DNA of 6,821 nt from Candidatus Poribacteria bacterium (GTDB lineage: Bacteria; Poribacteria; WGA-4E; GCA-2687025), in contig NYZG01000153.1 of NCBI GenBank assembly GCA_002687025.1, positions 1 to 6,821 on the forward strand, written 5' to 3'. Below, piece by piece: positions 5,147 through 6,821 of this stretch. Every line of letters starts with the position of its first letter. Position 1 is the stretch's first letter. The notes beneath the pieces were generated by a model that was not told the DNA's origin, did no database searches, and saw only the letters and a program-made list of their open reading frames with translations. The position numbers and the translations under genes are program-made.

Positions 5147-6418
5147 ATGCATCCGAAGCCGACGCCGCAGCAGCTCGCGTGGCAGGAAGCCGAGCTCACG
5201 ATGTTCCTGCACTTCGGCATGAACACCTTCACAGACCAGGAGTGGGGCGACGGCGCCGAGGACCCCGCCGTTTTCAACCCAGCCCACCTGGACGCGCGGC
5301 AGTGGGTTTCGGTCGCTAAGGAGTGCGGGTTCGGGTACGTGATCCTCACGGCGAAACACCACGACGGCTTCTGCCTTTGGCCCAGCGCGCACACCGAGCA
5401 CTCCGTGAAGAACTCGCCCTGGCGAGACGGCAAGGGCGATGTCATGCGCGACTTCGTGGACGCCTGCGCGGAGTTCGACGTGAAGGCAGCGTTCTACCTG
5501 TCGCCCTGGGATCGACACGAGCCGACGTACGGCGACTCGCCGCGCTACAACGAGCATTTCCGCGCGCAGCTTCGCGAACTCCTCACGGACTACAGCGACA
5601 TCGCCGAGGTTTGGTTCGACGGCGCATGCGCCGAAGGCCCCAACGGCAAGCGCCAGGAATACGACTGGGCGAGCTACTACGCGCTCATCAGGGACATACA
5701 GCCCGACGCGCTAGTCGCCATCTGTGGCCCGGATGTCCGCTGGGTAGGCAACGAGGACGGCTACGCCCGCGAGACCGAGTGGAGCGTGCAGGACGCCTCG
5801 CCCGAGCACCATCCCGGCGCGAGCGGACAGGTGTGGTACCCGGCGGAATGCGACGTCTCCATACGTCCCGGCTGGTTCTGGCACGCCGCCGAGGACGCCA
5901 AGGTCAAGACGCTCGACCATCTCATGGACATCTACCACAAGTCCGTCGGCCGCAACAGCGTCCTTCTGCTGAACGTCCCGCCGAACGACGAAGGCCTCCT
6001 CTCAGACCCCGATGTGGCGCGTCTGCGCGAATTCCGCGCCGAGATCGACCGCCAGTTCGCCACGGACCTAGCCGCCGGACAGGGCGCAGTGGCGGAACTC
6101 ACGGATGGCTCGCCGGACACCTGTTGGGAGCCGGTCGATGAAGCGACGCCCGTCAGCGTGGCCGTGGAGCTCGCCGGCGCGCGCTCGTTCTGCATGTGCG
6201 TGCTGAAGGAGCACATCGCTGAGGGGCAGCGCGTCGAACGCTACAGCCTGGCGGCGCGCGTCGAGGGCGAGTGGCGCACCGTCTTCGAAGGCACGACCGT
6301 CGGCCACAAGAAGATCGACCGCTTCGAGACGGTCCGCGCCGACGCGGTAAGGCTGCGTGTAGAAGCATCGCGCGCCCGACCCATGATCCAGTCTCTGGCC
6401 CTGTTTGCCAAAGCCTGA
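5147..6418 (+). CDS. GH29 alpha-L-fucosidase with C-terminal F5/8-type-C-like domain
   Basis: A 423-residue enzyme predicted to release terminal L-fucose from glycans by the retaining GH29 mechanism. The catalytic barrel covers about residues 8-300. Key motifs are MFLHFGMNTFTDQEWG (19-34), LTAKHHDGFCLWPS (67-80), AFYLSPWD (115-122) and EVWFDGAC (154-161), where Asp158 fits the nucleophile. WVGNEDGYARETEW (199-212) follows; Glu203 is a candidate acid/base by its spacing from Asp158. LLLNVPPNDEGLL (273-285) is also typical. The pattern resembles the linkage-selective GH29 subfamily B, which is inference. Residues about 303-423 (TDGSPDTCW, IQSLALFAKA) look like a discoidin-type carbohydrate-binding domain. 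There is no signal peptide, so it probably works on imported oligosaccharides. I prefer ATG 5147, preceded by GGGAAG, to GTG 5114, which lies inside the upstream hairpin. Confidence 0.92.
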   Translation: MHPKPTPQQLAWQEAELTMFLHFGMNTFTDQEWGDGAEDPAVFNPAHLDARQWVSVAKECGFGYVILTAKHHDGFCLWPSAHTEHSVKNSPWRDGKGDVMRDFVDACAEFDVKAAFYLSPWDRHEPTYGDSPRYNEHFRAQLRELLTDYSDIAEVWFDGACAEGPNGKRQEYDWASYYALIRDIQPDALVAICGPDVRWVGNEDGYARETEWSVQDASPEHHPGASGQVWYPAECDVSIRPGWFWHAAEDAKVKTLDHLMDIYHKSVGRNSVLLLNVPPNDEGLLSDPDVARLREFRAEIDRQFATDLAAGQGAVAELTDGSPDTCWEPVDEATPVSVAVELAGARSFCMCVLKEHIAEGQRVERYSLAARVEGEWRTVFEGTTVGHKKIDRFETVRADAVRLRVEASRARPMIQSLALFAKA

Positions 6419-6497
6419 CGGCGGCCTTGCACCATGACGACGCCCGCGCGGGCGCCGTATCCTGGCTGGGACGCGCCGGAGGAGGGCGCCGCAACAG
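6419..6497. other. Short gap with a 14-base palindrome
   Basis: The gap between the fucosidase stop and the next gene contains a perfect palindrome, cgcccgcgcgggcg, at 6441-6454. It could fold into a tight hairpin but has no T-run after it. GGAGGG at 6481-6486 is a plausible ribosome binding site for the next gene. Confidence 0.35.
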
Positions 6498-6821
6498 GTG
6501 AGTAGCAGACGGGCCCACACACGACACAATGGAGCGCACAACGGCGCTGCCGCGCTGATGATGGCGTTGGTCGTCGTGCTCGTCGGATGCGACCTCGCGC
6601 AGCCGAACAACCCGTACCGCGCGGCGGAAGCAAACGCGCCCATCTACTACACGACCTTCCGCGAGCCGCCCAAGCACCTTGATCCCGCGATAGCGTACAG
6701 CTCGAACGAATACAGCATCATCGCGCAGATCTACGAGCCGCCGTTCCAATACCACTACTTGAAGCGGCCGTACGAGCTGGAACCCCTGACTGTCCAGGCG
6801 ATGCCGACGCCCGAATACTAC
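6498..6821 (+). CDS. Family 5 (OppA/DppA-like) ABC transporter solute-binding lipoprotein, partial
   Basis: The first 108 codons of a gene that runs off the right edge. From GTG 6498 the protein starts with a basic segment (SSRRAHTRH), a hydrophobic core (ALMMALVVVLVGC) and the lipobox LVGC with Cys31 as the lipidated residue. The mature part contains PIYYTTFREPPKHLDPAIAY, then SSNEYSIIAQIYEPPFQYHY and RPYELEPLTVQAMP. This is the standard opening of extracellular solute-binding family 5 proteins, where the LDPA and IYEPP regions form the first lobe. Such proteins usually deliver peptides to an ABC importer, though some bind oligosaccharides. GGAGGG lies 11 bases before the GTG; ATG codons at 6558 and 6561 would remove the basic region and are less likely. 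It lies 79 bases after the fucosidase gene, so it may share its transcript. Confidence 0.88.
   Translation, partial: MSSRRAHTRHNGAHNGAAALMMALVVVLVGCDLAQPNNPYRAAEANAPIYYTTFREPPKHLDPAIAYSSNEYSIIAQIYEPPFQYHYLKRPYELEPLTVQAMPTPEYY

Noticed and set aside
4225..5445. 406-codon minus-strand open frame
   Set aside because: It lies antisense to the ThuA-like and fucosidase genes, both of which have clear family motifs. Its translation shows no recognisable domain, so it is a high-GC shadow.
6441..6454. Palindrome cgcccgcgcgggcg as terminator or operator
   Set aside because: It is short, all G and C, and has no T-run. Such palindromes arise easily in GC-rich DNA.
1..6821. CRISPR array, tRNA/rRNA genes, insertion sequences, attachment sites
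   Set aside because: I saw no regularly spaced short repeats, no tRNA- or rRNA-like segments, and no transposase or terminal inverted repeats. The only repeats are coding repeats between the lipoprotein paralogs.

Overview
The window is a GC-rich bacterial stretch, probably from an uncultured lineage with a large secretome. The mix of LamG-like (laminin G/concanavalin-like) proteins, small two-domain Ig-like lipoproteins, a ThuA-like protein, a GH29 alpha-L-fucosidase and a family 5 solute-binding lipoprotein recalls Candidatus Poribacteria or similar glycan-degrading sponge or marine bacteria. That placement rests on remembered protein families only and is tentative.

Left part (1-4203): a broken LamG protein on the plus strand (ending at 574) faces a minus-strand cluster. 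Read in its own direction, that cluster starts with a second, damaged LamG gene (4203 down to 3427). Four tandem paralogous lipoproteins follow (3391-2720, 2723-2001, 2001-1312, 1267-596). Three of these genes join by stop/start overlaps (ATGA, TGATG). The fourth start lies just past a GTGA overlap and has a clear GGAGG site. All four mature proteins begin Cys-Gly-Glu and carry two beta-sandwich-like domains, so they should be surface or periplasmic lipoproteins made together. Their function is unknown.

Middle (4204-4401): a divergent intergenic region of about 200 bases that should hold promoters for both directions. No promoter stands out convincingly.

Right part (4402-6821): plus-strand genes for a ThuA-like protein, a cytoplasmic GH29 fucosidase with a C-terminal F5/8-type-C-like domain, and the N-terminus of an OppA/DppA-like lipoprotein cut by the window edge. 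A strong 15-bp hairpin separates the first two. The set suggests use of fucosylated glycans, with the binding protein feeding an ABC importer, but that link is inferred from adjacency.

The most interesting points are the four-member lipoprotein array, the shared C-terminal tail (GKL...WGRLK) on both LamG proteins, and the damage to both LamG genes. In the second LamG gene the tail is still readable in frame just beyond a TAG stop.
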